DNA of 42,035 nt from 2-01-FULL-40-13 sp964433155 (GTDB taxonomy: Bacteria > Patescibacteriota > Microgenomatia > UBA1406 > GWC2-37-13): contig CAYSQE010000013.1 in NCBI GenBank assembly GCA_964433155.1, positions 1 to 42,035 on the forward strand. Reading direction: 5' to 3'. Within the stretch, counting starts at the first letter, position 1; every line of letters starts with the position of its first letter. Positions 30,144 through 38,313 of the stretch are shown piece by piece. The translations under genes were made by a program, and so were the position numbers. The notes beneath the pieces are model-generated. The model was not told where the DNA came from. It was given only the letters and a program-made list of their open reading frames with translations, and made no database searches.

Positions 30144-32186
30144 ATGTCAATCAATCTGTTAGCCCCGATAATAATCGGGGCTATTTTTTTGGTTACACTT
30201 TCAAATACGCTCTATGGTGGTGATGCAGGAGATTTGTTGTCGGCTATTTTAACCAAGGGGCATGCTCATCCACCAGGCTATAGCCTCTACACACTACTTG
30301 GGATTATTTTCAACAAAATCTCCATAGCCTTAATGCCTGCAGGAAAAGTGACTCTAATCTCCGCTCTGGCTACCATCGCTTCACTTATCTTGCTTTTTTA
30401 TATCATCAAGGAAATATCTAGTCCTCACCTTTACCATAAAATCCTAAATTTAATAACTATTTTCGCAGTGGGCTTTAATTATATTGTTTGGCTCTATGCC
30501 ATAATACCAGAACTCTTTCCTCTAAACACTTTAATCATTCTATCTATTTTCTACTCTATGCTTAAGTTTTATAAAACAGGTAAAAGTAGATATCTTTATC
30601 TTCTCACTTTTTTTATTGGTCTAGGCATAACCCATCACCACACGTTTTTACTAGTACTACCCTCAATTTTTTATCTCATAATCAAGGCGAAGAATAAACT
30701 TAAATTAAGTAAAAAAATTATTTTTAAGACTGTTTTTATATTTTTAATAGCTATTTTGCCGCTGAGTTATTTAGTCTATGTCTCAAAATCACAGTCTGAA
30801 TTTCAGTGGGCGCAGGCAGATACGGTTGGCGGATTTTTTGAACTAATCACAAGACAGATGTATGGGAGTTTTGTTCCTGGATCTTTCATCTCAAATTTAG
30901 CCTATCATAGATTACTTCAACTAAAAGTAGTATTTAACTATTCTCTCATCGACTTCACTTTATTGGGAGCGATCTTCTTTTTACTTGGGCTTGTTACTAT
31001 TTTTAGATTTAAACAAAAGCTTGATATCAATATTCTCACAGCGGTTTTTATAAATATTTTTTTCTTTGGGCCGTTCTATTTTTTTTATGCCAACTTTCCT
31101 CTGACTGATAAGTTTTTATTTGCCACAATCGAGCGCTTTTTGCATATCTACTACTTTTTTTTCAGCCTAATTGTCTATTTTGGCCTGTATTTTTTAGTAA
31201 AATTACTGCATGATAAAGTCGTTAAAAACCTTGTCAAGAACGAAACACTTCGTCGTACCGCGTCAACATTAATACTGGTAATTTTATTTCTTTATCCGGC
31301 AAGTTTATTCTCAAGAAACTATAAATACATCAAGAGTCTTAAAAACGACCGCACGGCAGAAAACTTGGGCAATGATACGCTCAATAACGCTCAAAAAAGA
31401 TCAATTATATTTTTGACAAAAGATACTCAGCTTTTTGATACCCAGTACATCTATTATGCTTACCCACGAATTCGCGATCAAAAAATACTCATCCATCTAT
31501 CAAAAATTGCCAGAAGTTATTACCCCAAATTGCTCCATAAATATTATCCAGCACTAAAAATTAAAACTGAAAAAGACGGTTCGCTAAAGTTGTCCAATTT
31601 TGTCCTAGACAATAAAGCTAAATTTAATATCTATTCAAACGATATTATACCTTTAGCTACGCTTACAGAATATAGTTGGATTCCCCAAGGGGTGCTATTT
31701 AAATTAGAAGAAAAAGGAAAAGTTGATATTAACGAATCACTAAGGAACTTAGAATCTTTCTGGAAGAATTCTCTTAATAAAAATTTAACGTCTGAGGTCA
31801 GAAATAATAAAAATAAATTCAAAAATTCATTTTTATGGGAAGTATTGCGTACATACTCAGACGGGCGCGTCAACACCGCAGCCTATCTGCTTGATCATAA
31901 TCTGGCCGACGAATCTCTAGCTCATATAGAGTCAGTAAAAACACTAAATCCCGATGATAACGATTATTATTATCTCTTATCTAAATACTACGAAAAGAAA
32001 AACCAATGTAAAGAAGCGGAAGAGACAATCGAGAAAGCTATTGAAAAATCGCTCGACGCTCTTTTCCTACAACAACTTGCTTATATAGGTAGAAATTGCT
32101 ATAAAACAGAGCCAGATATGAAAAGGATTGATAATAAGCTAAAAAGCTATACAAATAAATTAAATATCCCTATCAATCGGTTTTAG
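30144..32186 (+). CDS. DUF2723-type GT-C membrane glycosyltransferase
   Basis: 680 aa. The signature GDAGDLLSAI with HPPGYSLYTLL (about 26-52) is that of DUF2723 proteins, related to O-mannosyltransferases and TMEM260. About ten membrane helices follow, then an external or cytosolic C-terminal half (about 400-680) ending in TPR-like helices (YYYLLSKYYEKKNQCKEAEE). It could transfer sugar from a lipid donor to surface proteins such as pilins. The first codons double as an intrinsic terminator (30160-30190). Its 3' end overlaps the convergent YfhO gene by 27 bp. Confidence 0.82.
   Translation: MSINLLAPIIIGAIFLVTLSNTLYGGDAGDLLSAILTKGHAHPPGYSLYTLLGIIFNKISIALMPAGKVTLISALATIASLILLFYIIKEISSPHLYHKILNLITIFAVGFNYIVWLYAIIPELFPLNTLIILSIFYSMLKFYKTGKSRYLYLLTFFIGLGITHHHTFLLVLPSIFYLIIKAKNKLKLSKKIIFKTVFIFLIAILPLSYLVYVSKSQSEFQWAQADTVGGFFELITRQMYGSFVPGSFISNLAYHRLLQLKVVFNYSLIDFTLLGAIFFLLGLVTIFRFKQKLDINILTAVFINIFFFGPFYFFYANFPLTDKFLFATIERFLHIYYFFFSLIVYFGLYFLVKLLHDKVVKNLVKNETLRRTASTLILVILFLYPASLFSRNYKYIKSLKNDRTAENLGNDTLNNAQKRSIIFLTKDTQLFDTQYIYYAYPRIRDQKILIHLSKIARSYYPKLLHKYYPALKIKTEKDGSLKLSNFVLDNKAKFNIYSNDIIPLATLTEYSWIPQGVLFKLEEKGKVDINESLRNLESFWKNSLNKNLTSEVRNNKNKFKNSFLWEVLRTYSDGRVNTAAYLLDHNLADESLAHIESVKTLNPDDNDYYYLLSKYYEKKNQCKEAEETIEKAIEKSLDALFLQQLAYIGRNCYKTEPDMKRIDNKLKSYTNKLNIPINRF
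30160..30190 (+). terminator. Intrinsic terminator inside the 5' end of the DUF2723 gene
   Basis: TAGCCCCGAT-AATA-ATCGGGGCTA: ten perfect pairs, five of them consecutive G-C, followed by seven T. It lies 37 nt after the pilin stop and would end the pilin transcript, yet it sits within codons 6-16 of the next gene. Confidence 0.8.
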
Positions 32187-34304
32187 GCGCCAAAGAAAAA
32201 TTAGATAGGTCATAAGCGATATTAAAGAAATAAAAAATCCTCTTTTAAATGAATTATTTTCGTATTTTATAACTATTGTGTGGTTTCCTTTAGGAACAAA
32301 AATGCCGCTGTGGACAAAGTTTACTTTGTAAAGAGGCGTTTTTTTTCCATCAATATAGGCGGACCAGTCGGGATAGTAGATTTGCCTAAAGGCAATAAAG
32401 GTTTTGTCGGAGAAGTTACCTTCATAACTGTGATTTGTTTGAGTTGCTTTTATATGATTTAATTGTGGAGGTTGGAGATTGTTAACTTTATCAAAAACAT
32501 CACCCTCAATTACGCTTTCATTTTTTCTCAACTTATCAATCGCCAGCAGACTACTAAATTCATTCACATAAGTAATTTTTTTTAGGCTCTGGGGAATATA
32601 CATGAAATTGTTGTCAACTCCTTTTATTTGATAAAGCCTGACCGTAAATTTTTTATAACTCACAGATGACTTTAAAATAGCCCTATCATCTGTGATAGAT
32701 TTTGACGTCAGCAGATACTTTATCCCAAGAAGATCAAATAAGTTGATGACCTTTTTTAGCGATCCCTTTTTGTCATCATAAAGAACTATACCGATGTATT
32801 GACTCATATAGTCTGCTCTTTTTAGCTTAAAACCGCCTGTATTAATTCCGTAAACTTTTTTGTCAAAGAGTAAGTTAGACTCAGGATATAGGTAGTTTTT
32901 GAAAAATAGATATGCTTTCTGATCTTGTTCATTAGCCCAGCCTTTTTTTATAAAAACCTCATTCCAGTCTATCTCTTGGGCAAGCGAGTAGATTAATCCA
33001 TCATTTAGAGATTTTAACACTGTAGGCTTCTCTAAAATTTTGTTCTTATCTACGAAGAGATGATAGTTAAAAGTAAAAACTATAAGTTCTAAGTTAATTA
33101 CAAGCAAAAATAAGCACAATAAAACTTTGGCAATTATATTGCTTCTTACATATGTTCTATTGATTAGCTGAGAAAAAGTCAGGATGAGGAAAAAATTGAC
33201 CAGCAGCAGATATCTTGCCGGCGTACGAAAGAAATTAAAGGGAGGAAAGTTGAAAACAAAATACAGAGGCGAATACTTTCCTAAAGCCAGAAGTAAAAAA
33301 AATAACGGCATACCGAGATAATATAAAATGAGTTTATTTTTTCTTATCTGACGAAAATTTACGATTAAAATAATGACGAGCAGGAAGAAAAATATCTGAC
33401 CGAGATACGGAGTGTTCTCCCAGAAGATTCCCCAGTCCGCAGAAAACGGAGGATAGCTGCCGATATTAGGGTTACCCAGTTTATAAGGCAATATAAAAGT
33501 CCAAAGATTATCTGGAACGAAAGGCATAGAGGTAGCTGCCTCATAGGTTAACCCAACCGGACGACTAGCACTACTTGTAAGCAAATATGTAGGCAGTAGT
33601 TGAACAGCAGAAAATAAGAAACCCGTAAGAATTAGCAACAACAAGACAAAAAAAGACTTTATTTTCTGCTTAATAGGATATAATACGAACCAAATTATTA
33701 GACCAAAAAGACAAAGAAAAAAAACTGGCAGGAATCCAGCAAAGATCATCTGCGAAAAAGTTAGAGGAAAAAGGAGTAAATATTTCTTTTTATGAGTCTT
33801 GAAGTATTCGAGCAAAAAATAAAAAAGAAATGGAAATAAGGAAAAGGTCTGAATGAGATTAAAGTGAACCCAGCGTAAACTGACAGAACCATTAAAAGCA
33901 AAGACAAAACTCACTAAAAATGCGATCCAGACGTTGATTTTCAGCGACTTTAGTAGTAGGAAGGCTCCAAAAGATAAGCAAAATAGCGAAAAGACAAAAA
34001 GGAGGTTATAAGCTAAAGGAAAAGGCAGAAATTTCAGAAAAATAAGATTTGGAAGAAACAGAGCACCAATTTGACCCTCGGCAAAAAGCGGAAAACCCCC
34101 CTGCAGCTTATCTGTCCAGAAAGGAAGCGTATTATTTTTTAGATTCTCGGCTAGATAATATTTTAGCGAGAGACCGAGATGGTAGGCATCACTCTCACCA
34201 AAATCAGGCGTAAATAATAATTTATTTCCTAAAAAAACTGCTAGAATGGCATATGTTAAAATAATAAAAACAATGTATCTGAAATTGCTCATTCTCATTA
34301 TCAT
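32160..34304 (-). CDS. YfhO-family polytopic membrane protein
   Basis: About 714 aa from ATG 34304 (nearby in-frame ATGs at 34298 and 34292; a longer version from 34379 runs deep into the divergent gene). PDFGESDAYHL, LPFWTDKLQGGFPLFAEGQIG and the many membrane helices match YfhO, a GT-C-like family linked to glycosylation of wall or lipoteichoic polymers. The C-terminal soluble part contains FSDKTFIAFRQIYYPDWSAY, the usual YfhO beta domain, then a last helix. The 5' end overlaps the divergent gene start head-to-head. Confidence 0.85.
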   Translation of the reverse strand: MIMRMSNFRYIVFIILTYAILAVFLGNKLLFTPDFGESDAYHLGLSLKYYLAENLKNNTLPFWTDKLQGGFPLFAEGQIGALFLPNLIFLKFLPFPLAYNLLFVFSLFCLSFGAFLLLKSLKINVWIAFLVSFVFAFNGSVSLRWVHFNLIQTFSLFPFLFYFLLEYFKTHKKKYLLLFPLTFSQMIFAGFLPVFFLCLFGLIIWFVLYPIKQKIKSFFVLLLLILTGFLFSAVQLLPTYLLTSSASRPVGLTYEAATSMPFVPDNLWTFILPYKLGNPNIGSYPPFSADWGIFWENTPYLGQIFFFLLVIILIVNFRQIRKNKLILYYLGMPLFFLLLALGKYSPLYFVFNFPPFNFFRTPARYLLLVNFFLILTFSQLINRTYVRSNIIAKVLLCLFLLVINLELIVFTFNYHLFVDKNKILEKPTVLKSLNDGLIYSLAQEIDWNEVFIKKGWANEQDQKAYLFFKNYLYPESNLLFDKKVYGINTGGFKLKRADYMSQYIGIVLYDDKKGSLKKVINLFDLLGIKYLLTSKSITDDRAILKSSVSYKKFTVRLYQIKGVDNNFMYIPQSLKKITYVNEFSSLLAIDKLRKNESVIEGDVFDKVNNLQPPQLNHIKATQTNHSYEGNFSDKTFIAFRQIYYPDWSAYIDGKKTPLYKVNFVHSGIFVPKGNHTIVIKYENNSFKRGFFISLISLMTYLIFLWRLKPIDRDI

Positions 34305-35559
34305 CTTTTTTGCTACCACACCAAACCTCGGATTTTTTAATATTCCAGCTTTTCTTGCACTTTCTTTTGTTGCAATCATGATTATTGTTCAATTACTTAA
34401 GCCTCATTTAACTAATAGGTTTGAATCATTAAACAATAAAAATAATGTTTCATATTTTTTATTAATATTATTGATTTACTCTGGTCTTTATTATGGAGGA
34501 TTATATCAAAATGTGGAATCAGTTCTATATGGAGAAATCTTTTATTTTTTAACAATTATAGTGATTTTTTTTTATCATTTTTTTAATAATAAAAAACGTA
34601 ATTCACTTACAGTAATAGTAATTTCTTATCTTATTTTATCCGTTTGGACAATAATATTTTCTCCCCAGCCAAGAGTTGATGTTTTTGTAAATTTAAAGGA
34701 AGCACCTCAGAAATTATTGGCTGGGAAAAATCCCTATTCGGAAAACTATACAAAAGTCTACTCTAATGTAAAGCCTGATTACTTTAATTATCTGCCTTTT
34801 AGTTTTTTATATCTATTACCATTTGTTTATTTTCTTGGCGATCCTAGATATGGCTCAATTTTTGCTAACTTAATCATCGCTTTGGTCTTAAAAAAAATTG
34901 TGGGCAAAGATAAAGATAATATGCGTGATTTATTCATAATGACTTTTTTATTCTTACCCCGTTCATTTTACATCCTAGAACACATGTATCTAGATGTGAT
35001 CATTTTCACCTTTTATCTTCTTTTTTTCTTTCTCTATTCACAAAAAAATAACAAGAATTGGGCTTTTTTATTTTTAGGCTTATTTTTTAATTTCAAACAA
35101 CATTTATTATTTTTATTTCCTTATTTTTTGCAAAAAATTAAAGTTATCTTTTCCAAAAAAAATTTTTTCTTTTTCTTACTTCCTTTCGGCTCAAGTCTGA
35201 TATTTTTACTTATAAACTCCCACGATTTTCTTAAAAATATCCTGACGATTTTTAATCCATTTTTTAATCCTTCTAAGATCCCCAGCCCAATAGAAGGAAG
35301 TCTCTCAATTCCTACTTTCTTAAAAATGATTATCCCAGGTTACAGATCAGCCACATATTATTTATTTGGGATTATATTGTTTATGTTTTCTTATATTCTC
35401 TTATTGCTCACCAGGCAGTCTTTAATTACAAAAGTAATTGTATCTTTATTTTTCTTTCAGTTATTTATTTACCACAGCTTTTTTAATCATTATTACTTCG
35501 TAGCCCTGTTTTTATTGTTAGATATCTATCTCGACTATTTTAAGATTAAACATGTCTAA
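34246..35559 (+). CDS. GT87/DUF2029-like polytopic glycosyltransferase
   Basis: 437 aa (or 428 from ATG 34273, which is equally likely). About ten hydrophobic helices; after the fourth comes SPQPRVDVFVNLKEAPQKLLAGKNPY, the conserved loop of PIG-M/GT87-type polyprenyl-phosphate-mannose-dependent transferases, with the Asp (RVD) as a likely catalytic residue. The base composition is very T-rich. Its 3' end overlaps the convergent epimerase gene by 14 bp. The exact sugar is unknown. Confidence 0.75.
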   Translation: MAYVKIIKTMYLKLLILIIIFFATTPNLGFFNIPAFLALSFVAIMIIVQLLKPHLTNRFESLNNKNNVSYFLLILLIYSGLYYGGLYQNVESVLYGEIFYFLTIIVIFFYHFFNNKKRNSLTVIVISYLILSVWTIIFSPQPRVDVFVNLKEAPQKLLAGKNPYSENYTKVYSNVKPDYFNYLPFSFLYLLPFVYFLGDPRYGSIFANLIIALVLKKIVGKDKDNMRDLFIMTFLFLPRSFYILEHMYLDVIIFTFYLLFFFLYSQKNNKNWAFLFLGLFFNFKQHLLFLFPYFLQKIKVIFSKKNFFFFLLPFGSSLIFLLINSHDFLKNILTIFNPFFNPSKIPSPIEGSLSIPTFLKMIIPGYRSATYYLFGIILFMFSYILLLLTRQSLITKVIVSLFFFQLFIYHSFFNHYYFVALFLLLDIYLDYFKIKHV

Positions 35560-35998
35560 TATCCCAATCGTACTGTATTAACGAATTCTTAAAAGGATTC
35601 ATTCTTTTTATTTCTTTTGGGTCATATTGAAGTGTCGCACAGTTTGCTACAATGGACGATTTTGTTCCTATTCCTTTAAATCCATTCCAAACTCCTGGTG
35701 GGATTGTAATCAAAGAAAAATTATCTTCTCCTGTGAATATTTCCATGAGTTCCCCTTTTGTTTGAGACTTTTGCCTGTTGTCGTATAATGCCAGCTTAAT
35801 CATTCCTTGGATGACGGCATAGTTTAGAGTCATTTTTGTATGCAGATGCCATCCTTTTATCACTCCCGGATAGACTATTGAAAAATATATTTCGCCAAAT
35901 CGACTAAATTCCTTATCATCCTCTTTAAGCATATGAAGAATCATCCCTCTTTCATCAGGTATCTTTTTGAGTTGCTTAATATTGACACCCTTGATCAT
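35546..35998 (-). CDS. dTDP-sugar 3,5-epimerase-like cupin (RfbC family)
   Basis: 150 aa, a single cupin domain. KKIPDERGMILHMLKEDD and GWHLHTKMTLNY, with His51/His53 in the position of the RfbC catalytic His, and ITIPPGVWNGFKGIG match the dTDP-4-dehydrorhamnose 3,5-epimerase family, although at 150 aa it is shorter than RmlC. It is the last gene of a minus-strand run GT2-SDR-epimerase. Probably makes a deoxysugar for the surface glycan; RmlA, B and D are not in the window. Confidence 0.8.
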   Translation of the reverse strand: MIKGVNIKQLKKIPDERGMILHMLKEDDKEFSRFGEIYFSIVYPGVIKGWHLHTKMTLNYAVIQGMIKLALYDNRQKSQTKGELMEIFTGEDNFSLITIPPGVWNGFKGIGTKSSIVANCATLQYDPKEIKRMNPFKNSLIQYDWDIRHV

Positions 35999-36005
35999 AT
36001 AAAGA

Positions 36006-36938
36006 TTATAGATGATTTTTTAAATAATACTTATAGGTCTGTTTTAAACCATCATAAATAGAAAACTTTGGCTCCCAGCCAAGCATTCTTTTTGCTTTAT
36101 TTGAGCGGCATTTCATAAACATTATTTCATTTTGGTGATATGGTACTATGCCGAGATTTACCATACTTTTTATGCCACTAATATTTTCAACCATTTTGAC
36201 AATTTCTTTTATTGAGAAAGTTTTGTTCTGCCCTATGTTAAACGTCTCGTAAAATGATTTTTTTTGCTTAATAATGTACTTAATTGATTTGATGTATGCA
36301 TCTATAATGTCCTCAACATAAGTGAAGCTTAGTCGTTGTTCTCCTTTTGTAACTGCAAGAGATTTTTTGTCAATAAATGATTTCATAATGAGCGGTATTA
36401 TTTTTATATTATCTTTCTCACCATAGGGAGTGAATAATTTTAGTGTGATACTTTTCAACTTATATTGTTTTGTATAAAACCTTAGAATCTGTTCAAAAGC
36501 GATCTTAGTTGACGTGTAATAATTAAATGGTTCGACAGAATTATTTTCACTGACAGTCAACTCTGTGGGTTTATATTCAAAAAAACTTCCAGTGTTAACA
36601 TATCCCTTTAGGTTAAATCTTACAGCCGTATCTAATAATTTGGACGGTATTGTTATGTTTACTTTGTTCATCTCCTCAACCTCTTGTATATTCTGGTGAT
36701 ATTTGACATACATTCCTGACAAATGCACTATGATATCGATTTTATTTGCTTTGAAAACGCTATCAAACAGATTTAATCTATCCACGTTGTAAACTTTTAA
36801 TTTGGGAATAAATTCTTTTATTCTCCATGTATTGGAAATAGTTCTTTTTAAAAGCACAATTTTGTACTTCTCATTAAGAAGTTTTGGTATAAGATGACTG
36901 CCGATAAAACCAGTCCCACCTGTTAGCAATATTGTCAT
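36006..36938 (-). CDS. NAD-dependent sugar epimerase/dehydratase (extended SDR)
   Basis: 310 aa. Rossmann motif TGGTGFIGSH (6-15), the substrate-side NTGSFF with Ser118, and the catalytic YTSTK (Tyr141, Lys145) are intact. The C-terminal part (CRSNKAKRMLGWEPKFSIYDGLKQTY) is typical of nucleotide-sugar epimerases and 4-ketoreductases. The ATG overlaps the GT2 stop by 4 nt. It may act on the same sugar nucleotide as the RfbC-like cupin; the precise reaction cannot be told. Confidence 0.88.
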   Translation of the reverse strand: MTILLTGGTGFIGSHLIPKLLNEKYKIVLLKRTISNTWRIKEFIPKLKVYNVDRLNLFDSVFKANKIDIIVHLSGMYVKYHQNIQEVEEMNKVNITIPSKLLDTAVRFNLKGYVNTGSFFEYKPTELTVSENNSVEPFNYYTSTKIAFEQILRFYTKQYKLKSITLKLFTPYGEKDNIKIIPLIMKSFIDKKSLAVTKGEQRLSFTYVEDIIDAYIKSIKYIIKQKKSFYETFNIGQNKTFSIKEIVKMVENISGIKSMVNLGIVPYHQNEIMFMKCRSNKAKRMLGWEPKFSIYDGLKQTYKYYLKNHL

Positions 36939-37768
36939 AGAGCCACGATCAACTTTAAGAATATGGACTTAAATATTGAGTTAATATAAAGCTTTAAATT
37001 GATAAACAATATGTCAAGTAAAGAAAGATTAAACTCTTCCCAATAAATTGATAATAGTTTTAAATGTTCTTTTAGAGCTTTGCTAAACAAACTTATTGAT
37101 CCAGAATTCCTATGAATTCTAAACGAACTTAGCACCTGATTTATATAATAGCCATCACCGAATTTCAGAAGCTTAAGCCAAAAATCCAGGTCGCTTATGT
37201 ATTTAAATCTTTCATCAAATCTTAAATATTTAATTTTAGGAATGCTCGTGCGAAACATTACGCCAGTAGGCTCTCCAATTGGATTTCGCGCGGACTTTAA
37301 AATTGCATTTATTAATACTCCACCATTTATCATTTTAGCTTTGCTGAAATATCTTCTTTCCAAGATTTTTTTGCCATTATAAATTATTTGACTTGCATTA
37401 TATACAAGGTTTACTTGAGGATATTTATCTAAAATTGATACCTGCATAGCAAGAGCATCTTTATGGTTTAGCAAATCATCTGAGCACACTATTTTTGTGT
37501 ACTTTGCCTTTGCTAATCTAATACACTTATTCATGTTTCCAAACATTCCAATATTTTTCTTGTTTTTGATTATTATTATTCGATCGTCTTTAAATTGCTT
37601 TACAGTATCGATTGTCCTATCGGTTGAGTTATTATCGACAACATAGAGCAAAAAATCCCTATATGATTGGACGAGAATACTTTTTATTGTATCACTGATA
37701 TATGCCTGAGAATTATGGCAGGGAATAAATATATTTAAGGCTGATTTCACTTTCATAATGAAGAACAT
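36935..37768 (-). CDS. Family 2 glycosyltransferase
   Basis: 277 aa (273 from the alternative ATG 37756). GT-A fold: NIFIPCHNSQAYISDTIKSI at the start, VDNNSTDRT for nucleotide binding and the acidic CSDD (a DxD-like metal site at about 94-97). The C-terminal half has no clear membrane helices. It likely adds a sugar to the lipid-linked glycan made by this locus. It is divergent from the pilin gene at 37815, 46 nt away. Confidence 0.88.
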   Translation of the reverse strand: MFFIMKVKSALNIFIPCHNSQAYISDTIKSILVQSYRDFLLYVVDNNSTDRTIDTVKQFKDDRIIIIKNKKNIGMFGNMNKCIRLAKAKYTKIVCSDDLLNHKDALAMQVSILDKYPQVNLVYNASQIIYNGKKILERRYFSKAKMINGGVLINAILKSARNPIGEPTGVMFRTSIPKIKYLRFDERFKYISDLDFWLKLLKFGDGYYINQVLSSFRIHRNSGSISLFSKALKEHLKLLSIYWEEFNLSLLDILFINLKLYINSIFKSIFLKLIVAL

Positions 37769-37779
37769 TATATTTAGAG

Positions 37780-37808
37780 TTGACTATTTTTTCAAAAGTA
37801 ATTAAATT
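37780..37808 (+). promoter_or_regulatory. Leaderless promoter of the pilin gene at 37815
   Basis: TTGACT (37780-37785), 17-bp spacer, TAAATT (37803-37808), then 6 nt to the ATG. Confidence 0.65.
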
Positions 37809-37814
37809 GATATT

Positions 37815-38312
37815 ATGAGGTCGACAAAAAATAGCGGTTTTACTCTCGTTGAACTTCTTATATCTGCTATTCTTCTTGCAATACTAGCAATCGGCTTTAT
37901 CACTGGCAACTATTTTCCCTCAGTCAGGAAAGGAAGAGATGCGGTAAGGAAGGCTGATCTGCAAAACATCCAGAAAGCGCTCGAGCTTTACTATGAAGAC
38001 AATAGAGCCTATCCAATTGCAAATGGAAATATTTCTCTCCTTGGTAGTCCATTCCAATCTGGAGGACAAGTATATATGCAAAAACTCCCCAATGATCCTG
38101 TTTCTGGTAAATGGTACCATTACATCTCAGATGGCACTTATTACAAACTCTTTTCTTGCATTGAATATGATGGAGATGCTGGACCTGGAGTTTGTCAGGG
38201 TACTAATGTTGGATATAAGTCTACAAACTGCGGACAATGTCCGCCTCCCTCAGGAAATACTTTATGCAAATTTGCTGTGGTTAGCTCAAATACGTCTGTC
38301 ACCTGTCCTTAA
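37815..38312 (+). CDS. Type IV prepilin, GspG-like, in the glycan region
   Basis: 165 aa. MRSTKNSG-FTLVELLISAILLAILAIGFITG, with Gly -1 and Glu +5, then RDAVRKADLQNIQKALELYY and the loop KLPNDPVSG. It closely follows the pattern of the GspG-like prepilins at 22896-24842, 13 kb away. The C-terminus has an extra Cys-rich part (NCGQCPPPSGNTLC). Its stop is one base from the stop of the convergent ligase gene. Confidence 0.88.
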   Translation: MRSTKNSGFTLVELLISAILLAILAIGFITGNYFPSVRKGRDAVRKADLQNIQKALELYYEDNRAYPIANGNISLLGSPFQSGGQVYMQKLPNDPVSGKWYHYISDGTYYKLFSCIEYDGDAGPGVCQGTNVGYKSTNCGQCPPPSGNTLCKFAVVSSNTSVTCP

Positions 38313-38313
38313 A

